Below, piece after piece: positions 27,455 to 37,338 of a DNA stretch of 64,000 bases (the stretch's first letter is position 1; the number at the start of each line of letters is the position of its first letter). The position numbers were made by a program, and so were the translations under genes. Under the pieces are notes generated by a model, which did not search any database, was not told where the DNA came from, and worked only from the letters and a program-made list of their open reading frames with translations. The stretch is from MPNP01 sp965116235. Lineage in GTDB: Bacteria > Pseudomonadota > Alphaproteobacteria > Rhodobacterales > Rhodobacteraceae. The stretch lies in NCBI GenBank assembly GCA_965116235.1, contig OZ220496.1, forward strand, positions 2,976,001 to 3,040,000, given 5' to 3'.

Positions 27455-29731
27455 TCAGCTCTGTAGCATTTGCCAGATCCGGCAAGGCGTGAGAGGAGCC
27501 TGCACGTCCTTGATCCCCTTTTCCCAAAGAGCGTCCTGAACGGCATTGGTGACAGCGGCCAGGGCGCCGATTGTTCCCGCTTCGCCGCACCCTTTCATGC
27601 CAATCGGATTGTTGACAGAGGGTGTGGGTTCGGAGAAGAACTCAATGAACGGAACGTTGTCGGCTCGTGGCATGGCATAATCCATGAAAGTGCCGGTCAG
27701 CAGCTGGCCATTCTCGTCAAAACGAACGCTTTCAGTCAGGATTTGACCTATGCCCTGAGCCACACCACCATGGATCTGCCCTTGGGCCAGTATCGGATTG
27801 ATGATGAAGCCCAGATCGTCGATAACAGTGTATTTCACCACATCTGTCTGGCCGGTATTCGGCTCGATTTCCACTTCGCAGATATGCGCTCCGTTGGGAA
27901 AGGACTTGTCCCTTATTTCAGTTTTGACTTCCGTGGAAACCAGATCGTCCCTGCCCTTTTCCAGAGCCAACTGCCCGGCCTCCATGATTCCCATGAACTT
28001 GTTCGAGTTGCGATCCTTGAACGCCCCCTCCTCGAAATCCAGGGCGTCAGAACCTGTTTCCAGCTCCATGGCAACGAAGGGCATGAATTTCTCAATCATC
28101 TTGTCGGCCGTGCCATTGATAGATGTTCCTTGGGTGGTGACGGACCGGGAACCGCCTGTTCCTCCACCGGTTTTAATCAGGTCACTGTCTCCTTGAATCA
28201 CCCGAACCTTGTCAAAGGGAATGCCGGACCGCTCGTGCAGTATCTGGGCATAGGCTGTTTCGTGTCCTTGGCCGTTGGACTGGGTGCCCACGTAAACACT
28301 GACAAATCCATCTGCGCAAAACTCCAATCGGGTGGTTTCCGCCGGGTCACCGAGTATGGTTTCAATGTAATAACAGATGCCCAAGCCCCGCAAGCGGTTT
28401 TGGGCCTGCGAGTCTGCTTTTCGACTCTTGAAGCCGGCCAGATCAGCTTCGACCCCTGCCCTGTCCATGACCTTCTCAAAGTTGCCAACGTCAATCGTTT
28501 CATGGGCAAAATTCTTGTAGGGAAACTGGTTCGGTCGAATGAAGTTGCGACGTCGCAGTTCAATCTGATCGATTCCCAGGACCCTCGCGGCATGATCGAT
28601 CAGCCGTTCGACAATGAAAATTCCCTCCGGTCTTCCTGCGCCGCGATAGGCATCGACCGGAGCCGTATTGGTAAACAGCCCGACAACCCGGAAGTAAGTG
28701 TCGGGAATGTCGTAGACGCCGGTAATGACCTTGCGGCACAGATCGGTCTGGATATATTGACCATAGTATGAGTTGTAGGCACCCAAATTGCAGTGGGACA
28801 CAACCCGATAGCCGATGATTTTGTAGTTCTCATCAAATGCCGCCTCAATTTTGGAGGTCAGGTCCCGTCCCCCATTGTCATTGAGCATGGCTTCCGATCG
28901 TGTCCCCATCCAGTGAATCTTGGCTTCAAGCATCTTGGCGGCTTGCCCGACAGCAAAATATTCGGGATACATGAAACCTTTCATGCCGAAGCCGCCTCCG
29001 ACATCAGGATTGGTTACCCGTACATCATCACCGGCCAGACCAAGATTGTCGACGAGTTCATCCTTTGCTCCCCAGACACCCTGCCCATTGATGCACATGT
29101 GCAGACGACCATTCTCCCATTCAGCGAAACACCCCCGAGGTTCTATCGAATTGCAGATCACCCTGTTGTCATCCACTTGCAGGCTGACGACATGGGCGGC
29201 TTTGTCAAAGGCCCGATCAACCTCTTCCGGGTTGCCCTTGGCCCAGTCAAATGCAACATTTTCTGACACTCCCTGATGAATTTCGGTACCACCCGGCGTG
29301 AGATCCAGATGAACATCAAGCTCCTCGAAATCGACATCGATCAATTCGGCTGCATCCTTGGCCTGATAAAGTGTTTCGGCGACGACAACGGCTATGGGTT
29401 CGCCGACAAACCGGACCCGGTCCGTCGCCAGAATCGTTCGGTCCGGATCAGCGACAGACTGCCCCTTGATCGACAGGATTTCGACCGCCATTCGGTTTTT
29501 CAAGCCCGCCGCAACCAGTTCTTTAGCGGTGAACACAGCCTTGACGCCAGGTGCTGCCCTGGCATCCTCAACATCAATCGACACAATTTTTGCGTGAGCG
29601 ACAGGCGAAAGATAAAAATGGGCAAATAACGACTTGTCGGGTCGAAGATCATCGACGTACCGCCCGCACCCGGTTAACAATCGGACGTCTTCCTTGCGCG
29701 TTACGGGTTGACTCACACCAAATTTAGCCAT
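27455..29731 (-). CDS. CoxL-like molybdopterin-binding subunit (xanthine dehydrogenase family)
   Basis: Large catalytic subunit of a molybdenum hydroxylase, 758 aa, normal length. Seen: N-terminal R-K-E-D-V-R-L-L-T-G-C-G-R-Y-V-D-D; G-G-G-F-G-M-K for molybdopterin binding; the active-site loop A-Y-R-G-A-G-R (about 355-361), which is the form II type and not the A-Y-R-C-S-F-R of true CO dehydrogenase; and the catalytic Glu in G-C-G-E-A-G near the C-terminus. The FAD and 2Fe-2S subunits normally encoded next to it are absent here. It sits, inverted, where popZ lies between tolC and valS in many relatives. The substrate is unknown. Confidence 0.9.
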   Translation of the reverse strand: MAKFGVSQPVTRKEDVRLLTGCGRYVDDLRPDKSLFAHFYLSPVAHAKIVSIDVEDARAAPGVKAVFTAKELVAAGLKNRMAVEILSIKGQSVADPDRTILATDRVRFVGEPIAVVVAETLYQAKDAAELIDVDFEELDVHLDLTPGGTEIHQGVSENVAFDWAKGNPEEVDRAFDKAAHVVSLQVDDNRVICNSIEPRGCFAEWENGRLHMCINGQGVWGAKDELVDNLGLAGDDVRVTNPDVGGGFGMKGFMYPEYFAVGQAAKMLEAKIHWMGTRSEAMLNDNGGRDLTSKIEAAFDENYKIIGYRVVSHCNLGAYNSYYGQYIQTDLCRKVITGVYDIPDTYFRVVGLFTNTAPVDAYRGAGRPEGIFIVERLIDHAARVLGIDQIELRRRNFIRPNQFPYKNFAHETIDVGNFEKVMDRAGVEADLAGFKSRKADSQAQNRLRGLGICYYIETILGDPAETTRLEFCADGFVSVYVGTQSNGQGHETAYAQILHERSGIPFDKVRVIQGDSDLIKTGGGTGGSRSVTTQGTSINGTADKMIEKFMPFVAMELETGSDALDFEEGAFKDRNSNKFMGIMEAGQLALEKGRDDLVSTEVKTEIRDKSFPNGAHICEVEIEPNTGQTDVVKYTVIDDLGFIINPILAQGQIHGGVAQGIGQILTESVRFDENGQLLTGTFMDYAMPRADNVPFIEFFSEPTPSVNNPIGMKGCGEAGTIGALAAVTNAVQDALWEKGIKDVQAPLTPCRIWQMLQS

Positions 29732-29960
29732 ACCAATCCTCGATACTTGATTATTCAGACTTGTTGAACCTAATTTCTTGCCTGATTCTGGATGCTGATC
29801 AGTGCATTCCTTACTGCAATACCTGCAGGGCTACAATATATGGACACTCTACGCAAAATGTAATTTTCTGACACAGAAATGCACTTCCGGCTTGCATGGT
29901 TCTATAGTTAGGGATCAAGCATGGCTCCTCAAAGACAGTCAATAAAAAGAACCAAAGGCA

Positions 29961-32759
29961 ATGAAACCCAAATACGATTCATCTGAGGTTGAAGAGCGAA
30001 TCTACGGCCGGTGGGAGCAATCCGGAGCCTTCCGCGCCGGTTCCAATGCCCGAGACGATGCCGACCCTTACTGTATAATGATACCGCCTCCCAATGTGAC
30101 GGGCGCGTTACACATGGGGCATGCCTTCAACATTACCATTCAGGACATCCTTATCCGCCTGCACCGGATGAAGGGATATGATGTTCTTTGGCAACCCGGA
30201 CAGGACCACGCCGGAATAGCGACTCAGATGGTTGTTGAAAGGCAACTGAAGGAGTCTGGACAACCCTCGCGCAAGGAAATGGGTCGAGACCGGTTTCTTG
30301 AGAAAATCTGGCAGTGGAAAGAGCAGTCGGGCGGGGAGATTATCAATCAGCTGAAACGCCTGGGAGCCTCCTGTGATTGGTCCCGGAACCGGTTCACCAT
30401 GGACAAGGGGTTTCATGATGCCGTTCTGAAAGTGTTTGTCGAACTGTACCGGAAAGGTTTCATCTACAAGGGTCAGAGGCTGGTCAACTGGGATCCCAAA
30501 TTCGAAACCGCCATTTCAGACCTTGAGGTTGAGCAAGTCGAGGTTCGGGGGCGCATGTGGTACTTTCGGTATCCTCTGGCCGATGGCCAAACCTTCCGAT
30601 ACCCTTTGGACCATGATGCTGAAGGAAACCCGACACGATTTGAAGAAAGGGATTATCTGGTTGTTGCCACGACCCGACCTGAAACCATGCTTGGGGACAC
30701 GGGTGTTGCCGTTCACCCTGATGACTCTCGCTATTCTCACCTGATCAACAAGCATGCACTTCTTCCCCTGGTGAACCGCCGCATTAGAATCGTGGCGGAT
30801 CCCTACGCGGATCCTGCAAAGGGATCGGGTGCGGTCAAGATCACGCCTGCGCATGACTTTAACGACTGGAATGTTGGGCAAAGAGCCGGGCTCCACGCGA
30901 TCAACGTCATGACCCCTCAGGCTGCAATTGACATCAAGGGCAACAAGGCCTTTCACAAAGATTGTGACGTCCCGCGTGAGACCTTGGAACTGGATGGTTT
31001 AGATCGATTTGAAGCCCGCAAGAAAATCGTCGCCATGATGAAGAATCAAGGCTTTCTGGACGCCGTTCAGGAAGAAACGCACGTAGTGCCTCACGGAGAT
31101 CGCTCCAAGGTTCCGATTGAACCCTTTTTGACGGATCAATGGTTCGTAGATGCTCGGAAAATCGTTCAACCTGCGATTGACCACGTACGCAATGGCGACA
31201 CGAAGATCTATCCCAGGCAGTACGAAAAAACTTACTTCAACTGGCTCGAGAACATTGAGCCTTGGTGCATCTCTCGCCAACTGTGGTGGGGTCATCAGAT
31301 CCCTGTTTGGTACGATGATGATGGCAATCCGTACTGTGCGGCTAGTGAGGCTGAAGCCTTGGCGATGGCTGACGGCAAGCCCCTCACGCGTGATCCGGAT
31401 GTTCTGGACACATGGTTTTCCTCTGGATTGTGGCCGATCGGGACGCTCGGCTGGCCGGAATCGACACCGGAACTGGATCGATATTTTCCGACCAGTGTTC
31501 TCGTCACGGGTTTCGACATCATATTCTTCTGGGTTGCCCGCATGATGATGATGCAGCTAACCCTGGTTCACCAGGTGCCGTTCAAAGATGTCTATGTCCA
31601 TGCCCTCGTCCGAGACGAGCACGGCAAGAAAATGTCAAAGTCACTTGGCAATGTCATTGACCCCATCAAGCTCATTGACAAATATGGAGCTGACGCCGTC
31701 CGGTTTACCCTGTCTTCCATGGCAATGATGGGACGTGATTTGCGCTTGTCTGAAAGTCGGGTCCAAGGATACAGAAACTTCTGTACCAAGATCTGGAATG
31801 CGGCTCGATATACGCAACTCAATGGCTGCCGCATTGACACCGAATATGCGACGCCTTCAGTTAAAGCCGAAGTTTCAGACAAACGCCCTACTAATCTTGA
31901 TTGTGCCACGCTTGATCGAAACGCTGTTACGAATGGCATTAACCGCTGGATTATTGGAGAGGTCGCTTCTACTCGAGAAGTCGTTGACGCCGCGCTGGAT
32001 GCCTATCGATTCAATGACGCAGCCAATGCCCTTTATTCCTTTACTTGGGGAACTGTCTGCGACTGGTATCTGGAGTTCTCCAAACCCCTGCTTGATGCTT
32101 CGAACTCGCGACATGTTCAGGAAACCAAATCTGTCTTGGCTTGGGTCATCAATCAGTCGTTGCTGATGCTCCACCCCATAATGCCTTTCATCACGGAGGA
32201 GATATGGCAGGAACTAAATCTAGACCGAAGGCTATTGATCCATGGCAACTGGCCGGAATACACCTACGACGACCTCGGCGACCCTGAAGCAACAGCAGAA
32301 GTCAAGTGGATCATTACACTTATTGAAAGTATTCGTTCAATCCGAAGTCAAGTGAGAGTTCCCCCGGGCACGACCATCCCGGTCCAAATCAAAGATATTC
32401 AACCCGCAACACTAGATATCTGGAAAAAGTATGAAGGGGCTGTAAGTCGGCTGGCACGCATTGAGAGTCCCCAGATTGCTCACGCACCTGCTGAAAACTC
32501 GGTTACATTAACTGTAGAAAGCAGCGTCATCTCTCTTCCACTCGGGAACATTGTCAATCTCAAGGTTGAAAAGGAACGGCTTATTCAGTCAAAAGAGACA
32601 CTCAACACAGAAGTGGTGAAACTCAAGGGACGACTGAACAATTCGGGATTTATAGCTAAGGCGCCCCCCGAAGTCGTGGAAGAAACCCGGAACACACTTG
32701 CAAACTTGGAACGGGAAATAAGAGCACTTGATGAGGCCATAGGCCGCATAGTTTCTTAG
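29961..32759 (+). CDS. valS: Valyl-tRNA synthetase
   Basis: Class I aminoacyl-tRNA synthetase, 932 aa. Seen: the HIGH-type motif P-P-P-N-V-T-G-A-L-H-M-G-H (about 42-54), the editing domain (T-T-R-P-E-T-M-L-G-D-T near 235), K-K-M-S-K-S-L-G-N near 557, an anticodon-binding helical domain, and a C-terminal coiled coil (about 865-932) that contacts tRNA. AAAGG lies just before the ATG. It is divergent from the molybdenum hydroxylase gene with a 229-nt shared upstream region. Confidence 0.98.
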   Translation: MKPKYDSSEVEERIYGRWEQSGAFRAGSNARDDADPYCIMIPPPNVTGALHMGHAFNITIQDILIRLHRMKGYDVLWQPGQDHAGIATQMVVERQLKESGQPSRKEMGRDRFLEKIWQWKEQSGGEIINQLKRLGASCDWSRNRFTMDKGFHDAVLKVFVELYRKGFIYKGQRLVNWDPKFETAISDLEVEQVEVRGRMWYFRYPLADGQTFRYPLDHDAEGNPTRFEERDYLVVATTRPETMLGDTGVAVHPDDSRYSHLINKHALLPLVNRRIRIVADPYADPAKGSGAVKITPAHDFNDWNVGQRAGLHAINVMTPQAAIDIKGNKAFHKDCDVPRETLELDGLDRFEARKKIVAMMKNQGFLDAVQEETHVVPHGDRSKVPIEPFLTDQWFVDARKIVQPAIDHVRNGDTKIYPRQYEKTYFNWLENIEPWCISRQLWWGHQIPVWYDDDGNPYCAASEAEALAMADGKPLTRDPDVLDTWFSSGLWPIGTLGWPESTPELDRYFPTSVLVTGFDIIFFWVARMMMMQLTLVHQVPFKDVYVHALVRDEHGKKMSKSLGNVIDPIKLIDKYGADAVRFTLSSMAMMGRDLRLSESRVQGYRNFCTKIWNAARYTQLNGCRIDTEYATPSVKAEVSDKRPTNLDCATLDRNAVTNGINRWIIGEVASTREVVDAALDAYRFNDAANALYSFTWGTVCDWYLEFSKPLLDASNSRHVQETKSVLAWVINQSLLMLHPIMPFITEEIWQELNLDRRLLIHGNWPEYTYDDLGDPEATAEVKWIITLIESIRSIRSQVRVPPGTTIPVQIKDIQPATLDIWKKYEGAVSRLARIESPQIAHAPAENSVTLTVESSVISLPLGNIVNLKVEKERLIQSKETLNTEVVKLKGRLNNSGFIAKAPPEVVEETRNTLANLEREIRALDEAIGRIVS

Positions 32760-32772
32760 TGGTCAGTAAAAA

Positions 32773-32850
32773 ACAAAAGATTTTAATTCTGGTGATGTGT
32801 AAGCGACTGTTTTCAGTCATTCCAACATCTTTGTTGCTCGTGAACGGATC
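32773..32850 (+). repeat. Dispersed 78-bp repeat, copy A
   Basis: Begins 14 nt after the valS stop. It matches 59261-59338 in the same orientation without gaps, with about 13 differences in 78 (about 83 percent). The conserved centre contains the hairpin GACTG-TTTT-CAGTC. It may be a short intergenic repeat family or a shared terminator/processing element. Confidence 0.6.
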
Positions 32851-32946
32851 CCGACCCCACCGAGGGCAAGCTGATCCGATCAGTCATATGGACCTCAACG
32901 CATGGCGATCTTACCAAGTTCTGAAACGTTAGTATCAAATGATTAA

Positions 32947-33135
32947 AACGGACCGCTAGAATGGCTTATTGACCGATATAAAATCAAAAAGGATAAACAG
33001 AATCAAGTTATCAATGATCCAAATAATTGGTTCAACGATCCGGAAGATCTGATAGTTGCCTTTCGCCGCATTGTGCATGTCAGCGTGGAGACCATCGGCG
33101 TTATGAAAAACTCTCCTCTACGTTTTCCAAATTGA
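32947..33135 (+). pseudogene. C-terminal remnant of a DEAD/SNF2-type helicase (restriction-like)
   Basis: 62 codons open from just after an in-frame TAA to TGA at 33133-33135. The translation contains P-L-E-W-L-I-D-R-Y-K, N-D-P-N-N-W and F-R-R-I-V-H-V-S-V-E-T, which I recognise as the conserved end of large helicases of restriction/DNA-damage systems (usual form P-L-E-W-I-I-D-R-Y-Q-V...N-D-P-N-D-W...V-T-V-S-V-E-T). There is no start and no upstream helicase. I read it as the last trace of a deleted gene. Confidence 0.5.
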
Positions 33136-33333
33136 ACCATCAGTCAAACACCGTTCTTTAGCAATCTTTACCCCAATCGTAGGAAGAAAATTTGACTGAA
33201 GCACTTATCAAACAGATAACGGAAATCTAGGATTAGAGGGAGTTGTTGCAAAAGTCGTTTATCTCTTGACGGAATTTTTCCATCTTGCTGCCCTCGCCTT
33301 CTTTTGCACGCCTTTTGAAAACGGAGAAAACAG

Positions 33334-33662
33334 ATGCTGGAATCGATCGACGTTATGTGGTCAGTCATCGCAATTTTAGCAGTTTTAGCAATAGCATTTT
33401 GTAGTGGTAGTTGGTTCAGAGCGGTTAACTTTGACCGACAGTCCTTTGAAAAATTCAAGACATGTCTCCCTACGACATCCAGGAGATGTGCTATAACTTC
33501 GTCGAAACATGGATGCCACCTGAAGATATGGCCAACTGCATCAAGAATTGTGCCTATCAGAACGGTATCAGTTGGGAGAAGACCGTCGCCGTCATTGCCA
33601 TTCAACTTCGGGATCATATTCTGGAACGTCAAAACAAGGAAGAGCAACAACCCGTTGCCTGA
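33334..33662 (+). CDS. Small single-pass membrane protein, probably frameshifted
   Basis: The ATG at 33334 has a good ribosome site (GGAGA) and encodes an N-terminal membrane helix (W-S-V-I-A-I-L-A-V-L-A-I-A-F). After the A5 run at 33449-33453 a second frame takes over (ATG 33462 to TGA 33662), with M-S-P-Y-D-I-Q-E-M, W-M-P-P-E-D-M-A-N-C-I-K-N-C-A-Y-Q and E-K-T-V-A-V-I-A-I-Q-L. One extra A would join both into a 109-residue protein. The second frame has no ribosome site of its own, which favours one gene. Family unknown. A degenerate relative is at 35810. Confidence 0.55.
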
Positions 33663-34279
33663 TTTGTCAATGTCAGGCTGACCTGACAACACATTTCGGT
33701 TTTGGATAGAATTTATGCACGCATTTCGACCGCCGGGCCAATCCGGTATAACCAACGATTTGCTGCAACCGGCATCATTGGATCCAAGCCATTTGAACCG
33801 AACCTGACGACCCTTCATTGTAAGTTTAAGAATTCCTGGTCTCAGGATCACTTCTGCCCGGTGAATTTCGACTTCTGACCGGATGTGTGGGTATTTTACA
33901 GACCACGGTGAAGTCGGTTCCGTGGCAGACGGTTTGTATCTGATTAAGTTTGGTGATCAGGCCTTGGAAGGCTTAAAAGTAGTAGTAGGTGTATATTGTG
34001 CCACCGTGATGATGGTTCCTATTCACAACCGGTATTAGGCGAATTTCAACGCCACATGCAACCATGCGAATGGTTCTGAGGAGCAGATTTATTGTCTGAG
34101 AAAATGGGACTGGTAGGCAAGCTGCGGGAGCCAGTTTAGACGACATTATACAAGCAGGAAGAAGCTTTTGTTGGGTCATGATCGGTATCTGCAGTTCGTT
34201 GCCCTGATGTGCAAAACGGCTTGACGTCTGCATTGAGATTGCCTATCCTCACGCAGGACCGAGCAGCCGAAGAACCAGC
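33663..34279. other. Gene-free interval
   Basis: About 620 nt between the small membrane protein and the AAA ATPase. Frames are short and without recognisable content on either strand, and I see no RNA structure or repeat that I can support. It belongs to the decayed accessory patch at 32.9-36.1 kb. Confidence 0.45.
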
Positions 34280-35541
34280 ATGAGCAACGCGACCGAAGTT
34301 CGAATCCGAAACCCGTTTGTACCTGGCGTGGGTGAACCGCCACCCTTCATGGGGCGACGTCCAGATGTGGATCGCGCACTAGCTGACGTTCTGGACATGC
34401 TGGCGAAGCCGTCAGATCCGCGAGCCCGTTTTTTGTATATGTATGGGCCGCGTGGCACCGGCAAAACAGTACAGCTAAACGCCTTACGGCATCAGGTCCG
34501 CACCCGACCGAACCCAGACATTTTGCTGAATTTAGGTGCGGCCATGGTCGGCACTGAAGATGGGATGCACCGGTTCCTGTCCCGGCCAACAGTTGAAATG
34601 ACAGGGGCGCCGACAAAGAGATCGAACGTTCGCTGAATTTCAAGGATTTGTGGGAGACAACTCAGAACTGGATACTACGTTCTCGTGACCCACATTCGTA
34701 CCTGGTTCGACACATTAAGGGTTTGAGACCCACGGAAGCTCGTCTATCAGCGGGATTTGGTTCCGTCACCCTAACCTTGCCCGAGCATCCCGATCAGAGT
34801 GCCGGCGAGTCCCTGCTACGGCTAGGCGGACCGGTCCTGATCACTCTTGATGAGGCACACATGGTCGAGCCGGCCGCCCTACGCATCCTGCTCAATGCAG
34901 TACAGGATGCCAGTGACCGAATGTCAATAGCTCTTGTCTTGGCCGGACCCCCCCCCGGCCTGATCGACCGACTGCAGGGTACGGGAGCCAGTTTTTGGGA
35001 TCGTGGGCGACACCTGCCGATGGGGCATCTGTCGCCGGAGGCCGCACGCGACGTCATTGCCCGCCCTCTGCTAAATGCCGACTTGACACATGATCCAGCA
35101 TCCATCAAGCGACTGACGGAGGAGGCGAACTTCTACCCGTTCTTTCTTCAGCTTTATGGTGCGGCGGCATTTGATGCCGTCATGCTTGCCAACACCAAGC
35201 ACTTTGGCACAGCTGAGTGTAACGCAGCCATAAGGGAATCACACGAGCCAAGATGTCGCTACTACGCCCGTCGCAAGTGGGAATTCATGGACCAGACGGA
35301 TGGGTGGGAAGTGGCTCGCCGGATTGCACTGGCCTTCGAAAATCAGAAAGGCACTCTAACCACGACACAGGTTCAGCGTGCACTGGATGATTTGGATCCC
35401 AACCAAACAATGGACCGGTGGCGTTTTTTACGGCAAAAGGGTTATATTTGGGATGGACCTGTGACTGACAGCTGGGAACCCGGTATTCCGTCACTGATGA
35501 AATACATGATTGAAACGACGGGACCGCCTTCTTCAACGTAA
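34280..35541 (+). pseudogene. AAA-type ATPase, frameshifted
   Basis: ATP-binding protein of about 420 residues once two frames are joined. The first frame (34280-34636) has F-M-G-R-R-P-D-V-D and Walker A G-P-R-G-T-G-K-T. The second (to 35541) has Walker B L-I-T-L-D-E-A-H and a C-terminal winged-helix-like region (T-T-Q-V-Q-R-A-L-D-D-L). The switch falls at the G4 run 34604-34607: a fifth G would give T-G-G-A-D-K-E-I-E-R-S-L continuing in frame. General shape: an STAND-like or archaeal-type ATPase of unknown role. The C9 run at 34948-34956 lies in the second part. Pseudogene, phase-variable gene or assembly indel all remain possible. Confidence 0.7.
34948..34956 (+). repeat. C9 homopolymer inside the AAA ATPase gene
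   Basis: Nine C in frame encode Pro-Pro-Pro (A-G-P-P-P-G-L-I). It is one of four runs of exactly nine G/C in the window. The tract is prone to slippage, although the visible frameshift of this gene is elsewhere (34604-34607). Confidence 0.9.
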
Positions 35542-35809
35542 ACCAGTATGTCAGTTTCAGACCCCGCGTTAACCCCAGACTCTCCCGTGCTTCGCACAAG
35601 AGTATTTGTTTGTGTGCACAACTGCGAGACCAATCGGCAGCGGCTTAATTGTAAATGACCCCTGCGGTAGGTAGTTTGTATCCGTGATATGCTTTCGTCA
35701 TGCACTGAAAGATGCTGCAACGAACGAAAGCAGACGAAAATACAGCCTCCACAATCGGAAGTTTTTGCCCTCGATGACCGGCCTCAGTTGTTTGCATTGA
35801 TTTTGGCAC
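35542..35809. other. Gene-free stretch
   Basis: No gene supported. It ends in the degenerate copy of the small membrane protein gene, whose N-terminal helix region cannot be recognised here. Confidence 0.4.
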
Positions 35810-36007
35810 ATGTTTCTCCATGACGCGCAAACACCGCCAGAAGATGTGGCCAACCGTACCAGGAATTGTGCCTATCAGAACGGTATCAGTTGGAAGAAGA
35901 CCGTTGCCGTCATTGCCACCCAACTTCGGAGCCACGTCTTGGAACGCCAGAGTCGGAAAGAGCCGCAACCCATTGCCAGACTTGGCGACGGCCAGCCCAA
36001 TTGTTGA
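35810..36007 (+). pseudogene. Degenerate second copy of the small membrane protein C-terminal part
   Basis: The 65-codon frame shares P-P-E-D-V-A-N-R-T-R-N-C-A-Y-Q-N-G-I-S-W-K-K and V-A-V-I-A-T-Q-L-R-S-H-V-L-E-R-Q with 33462-33662, and the DNA is closely similar over about 130 nt. The membrane-helix half, the start context and the first part of the domain are lost, and a Cys/Arg/Pro-rich tail replaces the end. Probably a decayed duplicate from which the intervening AAA gene was separated. Confidence 0.55.
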
Positions 36008-36138
36008 TATACCCAGTTTGGGGTTGGATTCACCAACGCATCCCAACTACCTGGCCAACTTGGGTTCAACCGCAGACTGATTGAACTTGGCAACATTGGC
36101 ATCCAGATCATCCAAAACGACATTGATCTCGTCTGAAA

Positions 36139-37338
36139 TCAACCCTCAGCCAAGACCTTTGCTGCCTGATCAATGGCTCCAGAACCTCTGGATACGCCCA
36201 GATGCTCCAAACCCGCTTCTATTGTACCGAGCAGCCCGAGTATCATGTTTCCATTAAGATGTCCCATGTGACCGATACGAAAGAAACCTGTCGACCTAGG
36301 ATCCTCCTTCGTGGCCATCCCCAAGCCAATCCCCAGAGTCAGTCCGGCATTCTCCTCGGTCCAGTTCCGCAGATTCTTGCCATGGGGTGCACCGACACGC
36401 ACCGCTGAAACCGCACGACTGCGATCATCGGCTTTCGGGATGTTCAGTTCAACGGGACCACCTGAACCCCAGCCTTTTGCGGCAGCCCAAATCATCTGGG
36501 CCATCAGCTCATGGCGTTCATACACCTGCGGCAATCCTTCCTCATGGACAATCATGTTCAGAGCTTCGCGCAAGCCGAACAAGTGGTGAGTCGGGGCCGT
36601 TCCACAGAAGTACAAGTAGAATTCCTCCGGTTCTATTCTTCTTTCCCAATTCCAATACAGCGTTCGCCGATCGGTCCCTTTAGCCACGCTCCTGGCTCGT
36701 TCGTTAAAAAACAGAAAAGACAAGCCAGGAGGGGTCATGAGTCCCTTTTGGCTGGCGGCGAGGACAACATCAGCGCCCCATTCATCCATTGCGAACCGAT
36801 CACAGGCCAAACTGGCTATGCAGTCTACAGCCAGCAGAGCCGGATGATCCAGCGACTTCAGCACTTGGGCGATCCCATGGATGTCATTCCGTACTGATGT
36901 CGATGTGTCAACGTGAGTGACAAGAATGGCCTTGATCCGCTTATCCTTATCCCTCCGGAGTTTTTCAGCGAAGCGATCAAGATCGACAGAAGCCCTGAGA
37001 CCAAAGTCCAAGGCATGAACCGTCACCCCCAGGGCTTTGGCGCAATCACCCCATCCTGGGGCAAAAATGCCGGTGGACAACACCAGCACTTCATCACCGG
37101 GATTGAAAAGATTGATAACCGAGGCCTCCCAGGCACCGTGGCCATTGGAGATATAAGTGGTCGTGTAGTGTTTCGTTCCAGCGACAGTCTTCAAGTCCTC
37201 ATTGATCCCGGCAACCAGAGTTTCCAATTCAGGCGCATAAATGTTGGGAGCAGGCTGACACATGGCTCGGAGAACCCTCTCCGGAAATATCGAGGGTCCC
37301 GGAGTTGCAACATACGAGCGGCCAAAGTGCTTTGTCAT
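36139..37338 (-). CDS. Class V aminotransferase (serine/alanine-glyoxylate type)
   Basis: PLP enzyme of the alanine/serine-glyoxylate aminotransferase family, about 399 aa. Seen: the start Y-V-A-T-P-G-P-S-I-F-P-E-R-V-L, N-G-H-G-A-W-E-A (phosphate cup), V-D-C-I-A-S-L, the PLP lysine in A-A-S-Q-K-G-L-M-T-P-P-G, and R-I-G-H-M-G-H-L-N at the end, all typical of serine-glyoxylate aminotransferases. I chose ATG 37338, where family homology begins; an upstream TTG at 37416 adds 26 residues. Physiological role (serine cycle, glycine/serine balance) is not shown by the neighbours. Confidence 0.88.
   Translation of the reverse strand: MTKHFGRSYVATPGPSIFPERVLRAMCQPAPNIYAPELETLVAGINEDLKTVAGTKHYTTTYISNGHGAWEASVINLFNPGDEVLVLSTGIFAPGWGDCAKALGVTVHALDFGLRASVDLDRFAEKLRRDKDKRIKAILVTHVDTSTSVRNDIHGIAQVLKSLDHPALLAVDCIASLACDRFAMDEWGADVVLAASQKGLMTPPGLSFLFFNERARSVAKGTDRRTLYWNWERRIEPEEFYLYFCGTAPTHHLFGLREALNMIVHEEGLPQVYERHELMAQMIWAAAKGWGSGGPVELNIPKADDRSRAVSAVRVGAPHGKNLRNWTEENAGLTLGIGLGMATKEDPRSTGFFRIGHMGHLNGNMILGLLGTIEAGLEHLGVSRGSGAIDQAAKVLAEG

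Noticed and set aside
27470..28771. 433-codon plus-strand frame
   Set aside because: Antisense shadow of the CoxL-like gene, whose motifs are unmistakable on the minus strand.
33168..33851. 227-codon minus-strand frame
   Set aside because: Opposite the small membrane protein that has a duplicate on the plus strand and a good ribosome site; the minus frame has neither.
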